Part shown: piece by piece, positions 48,571 through 57,452 of the stretch | Numbering within the stretch: the first letter of the stretch is position 1 | Layout of the letters: each line of letters opens with the position of its first letter | Assembly: GCA_965216205.1 (NCBI GenBank) | Contig: OZ244139.1 | Location: forward strand, 3,410,001 to 3,474,000 | DNA from: CADEDH01 sp965216205 | Lineage (GTDB): Bacteria; Actinomycetota; Acidimicrobiia; Acidimicrobiales; SZUA-35 | Direction: 5' to 3' | Length of the DNA: 64,000 bases | The notes under the pieces: generated by a model | What the model was told of the DNA's origin: nothing | The model's database searches: none | The model's input: the letters and a program-made list of their open reading frames with translations, nothing else | Program-made: the position numbers and the translations under genes

Positions 48571-48610
48571 TGGCAGCGATCTGCACCAGGGGTGGGCGCG
48601 AGATCTGCCA
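48571..48610. terminator. Possible bidirectional hairpin between convergent genes
   Basis: tggcag at 48571 pairs with ctgcca ending 48610, extended by atct/agat across a 2-base bulge, with a GC-rich loop. It lies between the convergent ABC ATPase and DUF3445 genes. No T-tract, so only a weak call. Confidence 0.3.
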
Positions 48611-48625
48611 GAGGCGGCGTGGGGT

Positions 48626-49603
48626 CTAGGTGTGGGGGCTGCTCTCGCTGACGGTGCGGAGCCATGCCGGGAGCTGGTCGAGCCAGCCGTAGCGACTGCC
48701 GCGGCTGGCAAGCAACTCCGGTGACCAGCCCTCGATGGCGGCCAGGAGACGGCCGGCCACGGCGGGGCGCTCGGCCAGTGCCGTGACCGGGGCGAGCTGG
48801 ACCTTGATCGTGAAGAGAACAGCGTCGCTCGCCGGCAGGCGACGGAGGGTCTGCCGCTCGCTCCGGATCCAGAGATCCTCGGTGCTGGCCACCCGCTGGT
48901 CGAGCGCGTCGAGATCCGGCACGAACAGCAGCGGGTGGGCGGCGAACCCCCAGTTGCGGCGGGCCACGATCCGACCCGGGACGAGCCGGTCGAAGAACCG
49001 GTTCACCTTGACGGCCAGGTCGGTGGCGTAGTGGGGAACCGGCCCGTGCACCGCCTCCTGGCGACGGCCGAGCTTCTCGTGGAGCCGCCAGTAGGTGGGG
49101 AAGCAGATGACGGCGGCGGTGAACCGCCAGCCGCCGTCGACGTCGCGCTGCAAGAGGCAGAGATCCTCCTGCACCGCCAACCCGGCTCGAGCCAGCGGGT
49201 GGGGGTGGCCTCGATCCGGGAGGGCCCAGGCGTCCGGGTGATTGTCGGCGAGCCACCCGCCGATCATCGCCGCCGTCTCCTCGCTCGGCGCCTCACTCCC
49301 CGGCAGTGCGCCGAAGACCTCCGGTTCGGCCTCATCGAGCAGCCGCCGGCGCAGGAGCAGCTCTCGGCGGCGGTGGCCGTCGGGCGGCAGCCAGGCCGAG
49401 TCGTCGGCGACGCGGGTCGCCATCCGCTGATGGGGCTCGCCGACGTGCACGGTGACCCGGTCGAGCTCGTCGAGCCAGGCGTGGTCACCTCGACGGTAGG
49501 CCTCGACGTCGACCGGATAGTCGGCCGGGTCGACGGGTTCGGCACCGCCGGGTGCCGCGCTGTCGTCGTCGCCGTTCAAGCGCCCACCGTACCGCTCACG
49601 CAC
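48626..49603 (-). CDS. DUF3445 / heme-dependent oxidative N-demethylase-like protein
   Basis: A 325-residue protein of the DUF3445 family, which includes the alpha subunit of dimethylamine monooxygenase-type and other heme-dependent N-demethylases. Visible family blocks are 'VQEDLCLLQRD', 'WRFTAAVICFPTYWRLHEKLG', 'VHGPVPHYA', 'RNWGFAAHPLLF' and 'RSERQTLRRLPASDAVLFTI'. No PDR-type reductase partner is adjacent. The substrate is unknown. It starts at GTG 49603 without a clear ribosome-binding site. Confidence 0.83.
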   Translation of the reverse strand: MRERYGGRLNGDDDSAAPGGAEPVDPADYPVDVEAYRRGDHAWLDELDRVTVHVGEPHQRMATRVADDSAWLPPDGHRRRELLLRRRLLDEAEPEVFGALPGSEAPSEETAAMIGGWLADNHPDAWALPDRGHPHPLARAGLAVQEDLCLLQRDVDGGWRFTAAVICFPTYWRLHEKLGRRQEAVHGPVPHYATDLAVKVNRFFDRLVPGRIVARRNWGFAAHPLLFVPDLDALDQRVASTEDLWIRSERQTLRRLPASDAVLFTIKVQLAPVTALAERPAVAGRLLAAIEGWSPELLASRGSRYGWLDQLPAWLRTVSESSPHT

Positions 49604-49651
49604 GACCCACCACCCATCGGCTCCTGGCCGACGACCGCCGTGGGCGCTCGT

Positions 49652-51102
49652 CTAGCCGGCGCCCGTCGCTCGTCGCTGCGCTCTGGCCGCCCCGTCGAGG
49701 GCGTCGCGCTCGGCGATCACCGAGAGGAGCGGATACGGGTTGACGGGGTCACCCCCGTTCGGGTGGATCTCCAGGTGCAGGTGTGGTGGCGTGCCGACCG
49801 CGTTGCCGGTGTTGCCGACGCGGCCGACGAGGTCGCCGGCCTCCACCACCATCCCCTCGTGGAGCCCGTCGGCGTGGGAGAGGAGGTGGGCGTAGTACCA
49901 CGCCGCTCCTGATTCGCCGGTGATCCACACGGTGAGTCCGCCGAGTCGGCCGGAGCCCACCCTGGTCACGACGCCTCGTTCGGCGGCCACGAGCGGCGTA
50001 CCGGCTGGGGCGAAGATGTCGATGCCCTCGTGCCAGTGCTCGTCGGGCGTGCCCGGCATCCGGGGGAACCCGAAGGAGTCGATGAGGGGCCGGCCATAGC
50101 CGGAGCCGACGGGGAAGACGACGTCGTCGATGTAGATCGCGCTCCCGGCCCGGAAGGCCTCGGCCTCGTCCTCGGCCTGGGCGATCGCCTCGGTGGCGGC
50201 GACGACCTCGCCGTCGGCGTCCTCGATCGCGTCCGCCATGTCCCGGATCTCGTCGATTCCGGCGAGCACGTCGGCGTCGATCTGGGCCCGGAGGTCGAGG
50301 TAGGCACCGATCGCGTCGTCGTCCTGGTCGAGGATCGCCCGGAGAAGGCGCTGACGGATGCCGAAGTCGAGAATGGTGTCGTGCTCGGATGCCCGCAGCG
50401 AGCCGATCACCGCGTTCTCGATCGTCTCGTCGTGCATGAACCCGGCGATGGCCCGGCGTTGGAGGGTGGTCTCGGCGTCGGCGATGTCGGCGGCGGCAGC
50501 TTCGGCCTCGTCGCCGAGTGCCACCTGCGCCTCGAGCAGCGCAAGGTGCCGTCGGCGCAGCTCGTCGGCTTCGGCGACGAGCTCATCGCGTCGCGCCCTG
50601 GCCTCGGCCACCTTCGCCTCGGCGGTGCGGACACTGCTCCACAGGATCTCTGCCGGTTGGTAGGCCCCCTGGCCGGCATAGGCTCCCGTCGGCTCCGGCA
50701 CCGTCACCTCGGTCGTCGGCGCCTCCTCCCCCGCCGCCTCGTCGACCAGCGGATCGACGATGGTGCCAGGGTCGGCGACCGGACCCGTTGTGGTCGTCGT
50801 CGATCCATCCCCCGTGGCCGGCTCCGTCGTGGAACCGCCGTCGGGGCCGCTGCCGGCGGGGGTCGACGAAGGCCCAGTCGACGCAGGCCCAGTCGATGAT
50901 GGGTCCCGGTCGATGATGGCCCAGTCGATGATGGCCCAGTCGATGATGGCCCAGTCGATGATGGCCCAGTCGATGATGGCACGGTCGACGAAGGTGCCGT
51001 GGACGGCGTCACGTCGTCATCGGCTGCGGCGATGTGGGGGACACCGGCGATCACGGCGGACGCCACAGCGAGCGCGGCGAGCACGGCGGGTGGGTTGGCC
51101 AT
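49652..51102 (-). pseudogene. Secreted M23 peptidase, frame broken in a PSSTG repeat
   Basis: Two frames read as one protein if two bases are removed. The upstream frame (ATG 51102) gives a signal peptide (MANPPAVLAALAVASAVIAG, cleaved near 'IAAADDD') and then PSSTG repeats. The downstream frame gives a Ser/Thr/Pro linker, a coiled coil (about 190 residues) and a C-terminal M23 domain with 'HWHEGIDIFAPAG' and 'PPHLHLEIHP'. An extra 'gt' at 50903-50904, between 15-bp repeat units, breaks the frame. Without it the ORF spans 483 codons with no stop. The M23 frame alone could start at GTG 50707 but would lack a signal peptide. It is either a real indel, a phase-variable locus or a sequencing error. 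Confidence 0.75.
50888..50994. repeat. 15-bp tandem repeat (PSSTG-coding) with a 2-base insertion
   Basis: The plus-strand unit is cccagtcgatgatgg. Four exact copies lie at 50920-50979, variants at 50905-50919 (cccggt...) and 50980-50994, and one more exact copy at 50888-50902. Between 50902 and 50905 are two extra bases, gt, out of register. On the minus strand each unit encodes Pro-Ser-Ser-Thr-Gly. Confidence 0.92.
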
Positions 51103-51177
51103 AGCTGGGTGACCAGTCGGCCACCGACCTCGGACTGTGAGGCAATAGGCGAGGCGAGACGAGGGAGGTCGGGGGCG

Positions 51178-51978
51178 TCAGGGAAGGTGGTGGGTGTCGC
51201 CGGCCGTCACCGCCACGATCCCACCGTCGGTCTCGACGAGGAGCGCTCCGTCACCGGCGACGTCGGTGGCGATGCCCTCGATCACGTCGGCCGGCCGGGC
51301 GAGCCGGACGGCCCGACCGATCGTGCAGCACCGTCGCCGGTACTCGGCCAGTACCGGCGCGGTCCCGTCGTCCTCGGCCACCGTCAACCACCGGTCGAGG
51401 GCGCGAAGGACGGCGCGGGCCACCTCCCACCGATCGACGGAGCGACCGGCGACCTCCTCGAGGGTGGCGGCCTTGGCGGCGATCTCCGCCGGGGGCGGGA
51501 TCCCCCACCGGAGGTTCAGACCCATCCCCGCTACGACCGCCAGTTCCGGGGCGGTGATCGCCTCGGTGAGGATGCCGGAGAGCTTGCGCTCGTCGAGCGC
51601 CGGCACCAGCACATCGTTCGGCCACTTCAGCGCCAGCTCGGGTGCCGCGGGTTCGCCGGGTTCGCGTCCGGCGCCGGCGACCGCCGAGGCACCGTCGGTG
51701 ACGGCCAGGCCGGCGATCAGCGGCACGATCGTGGCGATCGACGACGGCGGGCGGACCAGCACCGACATCAACATCGCGTTCCCGGGGTCGTCGTGCCACA
51801 CTCGGGCCTGGCGGCCACGGCCCGCGGTCTGATGGTCGGTGACCCGCACTGCGCCCGCCGGCTCGCCGGTCCGAGCGGCGCTCAGGAGGTCGGCGTTGGT
51901 CGATCCGGTCTCTGCGACATGGACGATGGAGGGGAATCGGCTTCCGTCAGCCCCCGGCACTACCCTCTGAGCGGTCAT
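51178..51978 (-). CDS. birA: Biotin--[acetyl-CoA-carboxylase] ligase
   Basis: A 266-residue biotin protein ligase that attaches biotin to carboxylase BCCP domains. Conserved pieces: 'ETGSTNADLL', the adenylate loop 'QTAGRGRQARVW', 'LKWPNDVLV' and 'KLSGILTEA', plus the small C-terminal domain. There is no N-terminal DNA-binding domain, so it is not a repressor. It diverges from the biotin carboxylase gene with a 33-base gap. TAGGGT lies 9 bases before its ATG. Confidence 0.95.
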   Translation of the reverse strand: MTAQRVVPGADGSRFPSIVHVAETGSTNADLLSAARTGEPAGAVRVTDHQTAGRGRQARVWHDDPGNAMLMSVLVRPPSSIATIVPLIAGLAVTDGASAVAGAGREPGEPAAPELALKWPNDVLVPALDERKLSGILTEAITAPELAVVAGMGLNLRWGIPPPAEIAAKAATLEEVAGRSVDRWEVARAVLRALDRWLTVAEDDGTAPVLAEYRRRCCTIGRAVRLARPADVIEGIATDVAGDGALLVETDGGIVAVTAGDTHHLP

Positions 51979-51987
51979 CTACAGCCA

Positions 51988-51993
51988 ACCCTA
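51988..51993 (-). promoter_or_regulatory. -10-like box before birA
   Basis: TAGGGT on the minus strand, 9 bases from the birA ATG at 51978. Confidence 0.42.
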
Positions 51994-52011
51994 CGCCTCG
52001 AGGCAGAGCCA

Positions 52012-53802
52012 ATGGACGCACAGCACAAGACACCGTTCCGAAAGGTCCTGGTGGCGAACCGGGGCGAGATCGCCGTGCGGGTGATCCGGGCGTGCCAGGA
52101 GCTCGGGATTCAGACGGTTGCGGTGTACTCGGAGCTCGACCGGAACGCCCTCCACGTCCGCCTCGCCGACGAGGCCTACGCCCTCGGCGGCGAGACCGCG
52201 GCCGACAGCTACCTCAACACCGACGCGATCCTCGACGCCATCGACCGGTCGGGGGCCGAGGCGGTGCACCCGGGCTACGGGTTCTTCAGCGAGAACGCCG
52301 ACTTCGCCAGGGCGATCACCGAGCGGGGGGTCACCTTCGTCGGACCGCCGCCCGAGGCGATCGAGGTGATGGGCGACAAGATCAGCGCTCGGGAAGCGGC
52401 CGAGAAGGTCGGGGTGGCCGGCGTGCCCGGCAACACCGAGTTCCTGCAGGGACCCGCCGAGATCGTGGCGTTCGGGGAGGCCAACGGCTGGCCGGTGGCG
52501 ATCAAGGCCGCGTTCGGCGGCGGCGGTCGCGGCATGAAGGTGGTTCAGGGTCCGGATCAGGTGGAGTCGGCGCTCGAGTCGGCCCAGCGGGAGGCGTTGG
52601 CCTACTTCGGGCGCGACGAGTGCTATCTCGAGCGGTACCTCACCAAGCCCCGGCACATCGAGATCCAGGTCCTCTGCGATGCGCATGGGAACGGCATCCA
52701 CATCGGCCAGCGCGACTGCTCGGCCCAGCGTCGACACCAGAAGCTGATCGAGGAGGCCCCGGCTCCCGCCCTCGACCCGGAGATCGCCACGGCGATGGGC
52801 GAAGCGGCGGTCAGGGTGGCAAAGGGCTGCGGCTACACCAACGCGGGCACGGTCGAGTTCCTCTACGAGGACGGTGCCTTCTACTACCTGGAGATGAACA
52901 CCCGGCTCCAGGTGGAGCACCCGGTCACCGAGATGGTCAGCGGGCTCGACCTTGTGGCGCTCCAGTTGTCGGTCGCGGCCGGTGACGAGCTCCCCCTCCC
53001 CCAGGACGAGGTGGTGCTGAGCGGCCACGCGATCGAGGTGAGGATCAACGCCGAGGACCCCGCCGGCGGCCGGTTCCTGCCATCGCCGGGGCCGATCACG
53101 AGGCTGCGGGCACCCTCCGGGTTCGGCGTGCGGTGGGACGGTGGTTACGAGGCCGGTGACGAGGTGAGCCAGTTCTACGACAACCTCGTCGGCAAGCTGG
53201 TCTGCTGGGGAGCCGATCGCGATATCGCCATCGCCCGCACGATCCGGGCCCTTCGGGAGCTCGAGATCGAGGGGGTCAAGACCACGATCCCGGCCGACAT
53301 CGCCATCCTCGCCCACGACGACTTCCGCGACGTGACCCACTCCACGAAGTGGGTCGAGGAGCAACTCGACCTGAGCGACGTCGGCGTCGACACCAGCCCT
53401 GCGGCCTCCGAGTCGGGCGACGAGCAGGAACCGAGGATCCGCCGGGACGTCGACGTCGAGGTCAACGGCAAGCGGTTCCAGGTGTCGATGTGGGTCCCCG
53501 AGTCTGCGGGGTCCGGCACCGGCCCGGTCGCGGTGGCCCGCAAGCCCAAGCGGCGAGGGTCGACCGGGGCGGCGGCCGTGGGTAGTGGTTCCGGCGACGT
53601 GGTGGTCCCGATGCAGGGGACCGTCGTGAAGGTCGTGGTCGAGGAGGGCCAGGAGGTCGAGGCCGGCGAGACCGTGCTCGTGCTCGAAGCGATGAAGATG
53701 GAGAACAACGTCACCGCGCAACGATCGGGAACCGTCACCGAGATCAAGGTCGCCGCTGGCGACTCGGTCAGCGGGGGCGACGTCGTGGCCGTGATCAGCT
53801 GA
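52012..53802 (+). CDS. accA: Acetyl/propionyl-CoA carboxylase alpha chain (BC-BCCP)
   Basis: A 596-residue biotin-dependent carboxylase subunit. The biotin carboxylase half (about 1-450) has 'KVLVANRGEIAVRVIRAC', ATP-grasp 'AFGGGGRGMKVV', 'RDCSAQRRHQKLIEEAPAP' and 'EMNTRLQVEHPVTE'. A linker and the C-terminal BCCP domain carry the biotin-acceptor Lys in 'EAMKMEN' (about residue 561). The ATG at 52012 has GAGG 8 bases upstream. The carboxyltransferase beta chain is not in the window. Together with methylmalonyl-CoA mutase it points to propionyl-CoA use, but acetyl-CoA is equally possible. Confidence 0.95.
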   Translation: MDAQHKTPFRKVLVANRGEIAVRVIRACQELGIQTVAVYSELDRNALHVRLADEAYALGGETAADSYLNTDAILDAIDRSGAEAVHPGYGFFSENADFARAITERGVTFVGPPPEAIEVMGDKISAREAAEKVGVAGVPGNTEFLQGPAEIVAFGEANGWPVAIKAAFGGGGRGMKVVQGPDQVESALESAQREALAYFGRDECYLERYLTKPRHIEIQVLCDAHGNGIHIGQRDCSAQRRHQKLIEEAPAPALDPEIATAMGEAAVRVAKGCGYTNAGTVEFLYEDGAFYYLEMNTRLQVEHPVTEMVSGLDLVALQLSVAAGDELPLPQDEVVLSGHAIEVRINAEDPAGGRFLPSPGPITRLRAPSGFGVRWDGGYEAGDEVSQFYDNLVGKLVCWGADRDIAIARTIRALRELEIEGVKTTIPADIAILAHDDFRDVTHSTKWVEEQLDLSDVGVDTSPAASESGDEQEPRIRRDVDVEVNGKRFQVSMWVPESAGSGTGPVAVARKPKRRGSTGAAAVGSGSGDVVVPMQGTVVKVVVEEGQEVEAGETVLVLEAMKMENNVTAQRSGTVTEIKVAAGDSVSGGDVVAVIS

Positions 53803-53824
53803 CCCGGGTTCGGCCGATCCGGGA

Positions 53825-54256
53825 TCAGCCGGCGGTCGGCTGCACCAACTCCACCCGGCACCCCGTCCGGTCTGCGATCTGGTCGATGAGCGATTCGACC
53901 GACTCGTCACCCGCGGGCGGCACCGGGGCGCCGATGAGGATGTCGACCCCGCTCGTCCCCCCGACCGCGCCGGCGACGGCGTCGGCGACACGACCGACCG
54001 TCACGTCGATCGCGACCTCGACCTCGCCAGCCCCCACCTGGCCCCTGGTCAGCTCGAGCTGGGCGTCGAGCAGCCAGTGCAGTTCGTCGCGCACGAGCTC
54101 GATCATCGCCCCGTCGAGATCGGCGAAGTGCTCGTCGTCGAGAACGGCCAGGTAGCGGAGCGTCCGATCGTCCGCCTGCGCCCGGCGCAGGGCCTCGCGG
54201 ACGCTGGCCGCCCGACCGGTACCACCCCACGACACGTAGAGGAGCTCGCCGGTCAC
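53825..54256 (-). CDS. Universal-stress-protein-like protein
   Basis: A 143-residue protein beginning 'MTGELLYVSWGGTGRAASVREAL' (GTG 54256, overlapping the antiporter stop as GTGA) and ending with 'GVDILIGAPV'. The alternating beta/alpha pattern, including 'RYLAVLDDEHFADL', resembles the Usp fold. The ATP-binding GxxG-x9-GS motif is not convincing, so nucleotide binding is doubtful. It is cotranscribed with the NhaP-type antiporter and may regulate it, as USP domains often do in transporters. That is inference. Confidence 0.6.
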   Translation of the reverse strand: MTGELLYVSWGGTGRAASVREALRRAQADDRTLRYLAVLDDEHFADLDGAMIELVRDELHWLLDAQLELTRGQVGAGEVEVAIDVTVGRVADAVAGAVGGTSGVDILIGAPVPPAGDESVESLIDQIADRTGCRVELVQPTAG

Positions 54257-55953
54257 GCGTCGCTCCGGTGGGGGCCGACGCCGGACACGGGTTCGGACTC
54301 CCACCGCTCCTCGAGCAGGTCGAGGGCCGCCAGCCGATCGTTCAGCTCCACCGAGAGGTCGCCGCCCACCTGGGTCTCGATGAGCCCCGTGCGAACCATC
54401 TCGGCGAGGGCGCTCCGCTCGGCGATGATCGCATCGCGGCGGGCCTGGAGCAGCATGGACACCTCCAGCTCGGGGTGGGCGCGGAAGTGGTCGCGCAACG
54501 CCGCCGCCTGCTCGGCGAGATCCCGTTGGTAGGTCCGGCCGATCGCGTCGGCCATGTCGGCGAACAGGACACCGTTGGCCCCGAGGCGCCCGACCTCGGC
54601 CTGGCCGGCCCGCCGCATCGCGATCCTCGCCTGGTGGCGCTGTTGCTCCAGTTCGTTGTCGGCCGTGCCCGACAGTCCGAGCCGACGCATGAGGCCGGTG
54701 ATCGTGGTCCCCTGAATAAGCAGGGTGAACAGTACCACCCCGAACGTCATGACCCGGACGGTCTCGATGGTGTCGTCACCGAAGACGTCGACGGTCATCG
54801 TGAGGACGAGGGCGAGCGAGATCGCCCCTCGCAGCCCTCCCCAGAACATCACGTGGCGGAACGGGTTCGGGATCCGACGCCGTACCTGGAGCCGCCCGGC
54901 CAGCTCGGCCAAGCCGTACACGAGCGCGGCCCGGACGACGAGCACGCCCACCACCGCCACGCCGACGGCCCAGAGCTGATCGGCGAGCTCGGAGATCGTG
55001 ATCGTCAGTCCGATCACCAGGAAGACCATCGAGTTGACCAGGAACGTGAGCAGCTCCCAGAAGTGCTCGAGGGTGAGTCGGGTGGTCGGCGAGGTGTTCC
55101 CGAGCCCGACCGTTCCGACCATCAGCCCGGCGGCCACGACGGCCAGGATGCCCGAGAAGTGCAGGTCGGGGTCGCCGATGATCCGACCGAAGTCCTCGGC
55201 CAGCAGGTACGAGCCGTAGGCCAGGGCGAGGGTCGTCGAGGTCTCGATCAGCGGGTTGTCGACCCGGGCGAGGAAGACCGCCCCGACCGCGTACCCGAGA
55301 ACCATCCCGACGCCGAGGCCGGGTAGCGAGATGACGATCAGATCGACGATCGCCCCGCCGGCCGAGAACTGCGCACCGCGGGCGACCTCCACCGCGAGCC
55401 CGAAGGCGACCACGGCGATGGCGTCGTTGAAGAGCGACTCCCCCTCCACCAGCACCGAGAGCCGCTTCGGCGCTCCGAGCGACTTGAAGAACGCGATCAC
55501 GGCCACTGGATCGGTGGCGGAGATGAGCGCGCCGAAGGCGAACGCGGCCGGCCACGGGATGTCGAGCACGGCGTGCACCAGCGCACCGAGCGCCAGGGTG
55601 CCGACCGCGGTGCCGACGAGCGCGAGCAACAGCACGGGCACGAGATCGGCCCGCAGCTTGGCCCACGGCAGGTGCAGCGTGGCTTCGAAGAGCAGCGGCG
55701 GCACCAGGAGCGCCAGGATCAGGTCCGGCGACACGTCGACCGCAACGATGTCGCCCAGGGTCGCTGCCAGGAACCCGGCGATGACCAGCGCGACCGTGTA
55801 GGGGAACTTGAGTCGGTCGGCGATGACCGCCACGCCGGCCGCGATCGCCAGGAGGATAACGGCGGCCGTCTCCTGCGCGAGGAGCGCTGACGGCTCCCCC
55901 TCCTCGACCGCCAACACCCCGCTGGCCAGCTCCATCCCGCTGATCACATCCAT
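54253..55953 (-). CDS. CPA1-family Na+/H+ (or K+/H+) antiporter, NhaP type
   Basis: A 566-residue membrane protein with about 12 helices followed by a soluble C-terminal domain (about 440-566) rich in Arg and Glu. Ion-site motifs are 'SATDPVAVIAF' and 'LVEGESLFNDAIAVVAFG', the ATDPV and ND pairs of CPA1 exchangers; 'HVMFWGGLRGAISLAL' is also conserved. The C-terminal tail is probably regulatory. TAGTCT lies 12 bases before the ATG. It is followed by the Usp-like gene with a coupled start. Confidence 0.94.
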   Translation of the reverse strand: MDVISGMELASGVLAVEEGEPSALLAQETAAVILLAIAAGVAVIADRLKFPYTVALVIAGFLAATLGDIVAVDVSPDLILALLVPPLLFEATLHLPWAKLRADLVPVLLLALVGTAVGTLALGALVHAVLDIPWPAAFAFGALISATDPVAVIAFFKSLGAPKRLSVLVEGESLFNDAIAVVAFGLAVEVARGAQFSAGGAIVDLIVISLPGLGVGMVLGYAVGAVFLARVDNPLIETSTTLALAYGSYLLAEDFGRIIGDPDLHFSGILAVVAAGLMVGTVGLGNTSPTTRLTLEHFWELLTFLVNSMVFLVIGLTITISELADQLWAVGVAVVGVLVVRAALVYGLAELAGRLQVRRRIPNPFRHVMFWGGLRGAISLALVLTMTVDVFGDDTIETVRVMTFGVVLFTLLIQGTTITGLMRRLGLSGTADNELEQQRHQARIAMRRAGQAEVGRLGANGVLFADMADAIGRTYQRDLAEQAAALRDHFRAHPELEVSMLLQARRDAIIAERSALAEMVRTGLIETQVGGDLSVELNDRLAALDLLEERWESEPVSGVGPHRSDA

Positions 55954-55965
55954 GTCCGAGGAGGG

Positions 55966-55971
55966 AGACTA
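55966..55971 (-). promoter_or_regulatory. -10-like box before the antiporter gene
   Basis: TAGTCT on the minus strand, 12 bases from the ATG at 55953, giving a leader of about five bases. Confidence 0.35.
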
Positions 55972-56003
55972 GCGGCCGCGACCAGCGTGGCCGCGGCGAC
56001 CAC

Positions 56004-57389
56004 CTACTCCGCTGCCTCCCCCAGGACCTCGGCGAGGGCGGGGTGGACGAACAGCGACTCCACGAGGTCGGTGACGGTGAGGCCGGCCGAGACCGCGAGC
56101 GCGATGACCGAGATCAACTCGGCCGCGTGCCGGCCGACGATCGAGCCGCCCATCACCACACCGGTCGCCGGGTCGGACACGATCTTCACGAAACCCCTCG
56201 AGTCGTTGTTGATCAGTGCCTTGGCCGAGACCGAGAACGGCACCTTCGTCACCCGGATCTTGCGACCCTCGGCGAACGCGTCGGCCTCGGCCACGCCGAC
56301 ATCGGCGATCTCCGGGTCGGTGAAGATCGCCGACGCCGCCTTGTCGTAGTCGATGTGGCGATGGGGGCCGGCGTGGCGGCCCATGGCGTGCTCGGCGATC
56401 TTGCGGCCCTGGGTCGATGCGACCGAGGAGAGCGGGAGCCGGCCTGACAGGTCGCCGGCGGCGTAGATGTGCTCGATGTTCGACCGGCAGTTGTGGTCGA
56501 CCACCACGTACCCGCCGTCGGTCTTCACGCCGACCTCCTCCAGGCCGAGCTTCTCCGAGTTCGGAATCGAGCCGATCGCGAGCAGCACGTGGCTGCCCGC
56601 GGCGACCCGACCGTCGTCGGTGTGGACCCGCACCCCGTGCTCGTCGGCGTCGATCGACATGGCCCGAGCCCCCATCAGCAGCTTCACGCCGCGATCGATG
56701 AAGCTCCGCTCGAGGACAGCCGCCACCTCGGGATCCTTGTCGGGCAGGACCTGCTGCCGGCTGACGATCAGGCTCACGGCCGAGCCGAACGAGTTGAACA
56801 TGTGCACGAACTCCACGCCTGTCACCCCCGATCCCACCACGATCAGGTGCTCGGGCAGTTCCGGCGGAGGGTACGCGTCGCGGGTCGACAGCACCCGCAC
56901 ACCGTCGACGTTGGCCCAGTCGGGTATCCGGGGCCGGCTGCCGGTGCTGAGCACGATCACGTCGCCCCAGACCGTCTCGACCGTCCCGTCGTTGCCGGTC
57001 ACCTCCACCTCGTGCTCCGAGACGAGCCGGCCGGTGCCCTCGATGAGCCGCACCCCCTGGCTCGACAGGAGATCGGTGACCGTCGCCTCGAGCCGGTCCT
57101 CGATGTCGGTGATGCGGGCCCGCAGCGCCTCGAAGTCGAGCTCGACGTCGACCCTGGCCAGTCCCATCTCGGCCGCATCGTTCATCATCGACATCGCCCC
57201 GCCCGTGGCGATCATGGCCTTCGAGGGGATGCAGTCGAGCAGATGGGCGGCCCCGCCCACGATGTCGCGCTCGATCACGGTCACCGAGGCCCCGAAACGG
57301 GCGGCGTAGGTGGCACACGCCGTTCCCGCCGGTCCGCCACCGACGATGACGACCCGGCGTCGCTCGCCTCGCTCACCGTGGATGCTCAT
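56004..57389 (-). CDS. lpdA: LpdA-like flavoprotein NAD(P)H:quinone reductase
   Basis: A 461-residue pyridine nucleotide-disulfide oxidoreductase-family protein. FAD-binding 'GGGPAGTACATYAARFGASV', NAD(P)-binding 'GSGVTGVEFVHMFNSFG' and the dimerisation domain are complete. The redox loop reads 'GGAAHLLDCIPSKAM': the second Cys is present, but the first Cys of the usual GGTC pair is Ala. That matches mycobacterial LpdA (an NAD(P)H quinone reductase) and excludes a normal dihydrolipoamide dehydrogenase. ATG at 57389 with AAGGAG 5 bases upstream. Confidence 0.9.
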   Translation of the reverse strand: MSIHGERGERRRVVIVGGGPAGTACATYAARFGASVTVIERDIVGGAAHLLDCIPSKAMIATGGAMSMMNDAAEMGLARVDVELDFEALRARITDIEDRLEATVTDLLSSQGVRLIEGTGRLVSEHEVEVTGNDGTVETVWGDVIVLSTGSRPRIPDWANVDGVRVLSTRDAYPPPELPEHLIVVGSGVTGVEFVHMFNSFGSAVSLIVSRQQVLPDKDPEVAAVLERSFIDRGVKLLMGARAMSIDADEHGVRVHTDDGRVAAGSHVLLAIGSIPNSEKLGLEEVGVKTDGGYVVVDHNCRSNIEHIYAAGDLSGRLPLSSVASTQGRKIAEHAMGRHAGPHRHIDYDKAASAIFTDPEIADVGVAEADAFAEGRKIRVTKVPFSVSAKALINNDSRGFVKIVSDPATGVVMGGSIVGRHAAELISVIALAVSAGLTVTDLVESLFVHPALAEVLGEAAE

Positions 57390-57452
57390 CGCGCTCCTTC
57401 GCAGGCTCGTACTCGAGGGGCTCTCGTCGTCTCCGTTCGAGACTATCGGCGG

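Noticed and set aside
50888..50994. 15-bp direct repeats as a CRISPR array
   Set aside because: The copies are contiguous with no spacers, they are in frame with a secreted protein and encode PSSTG.
51991..53991. Minus-strand open frame of 666 codons opposite the biotin carboxylase gene
   Set aside because: Shadow of the carboxylase gene; contains no domain and would overlap birA's promoter.
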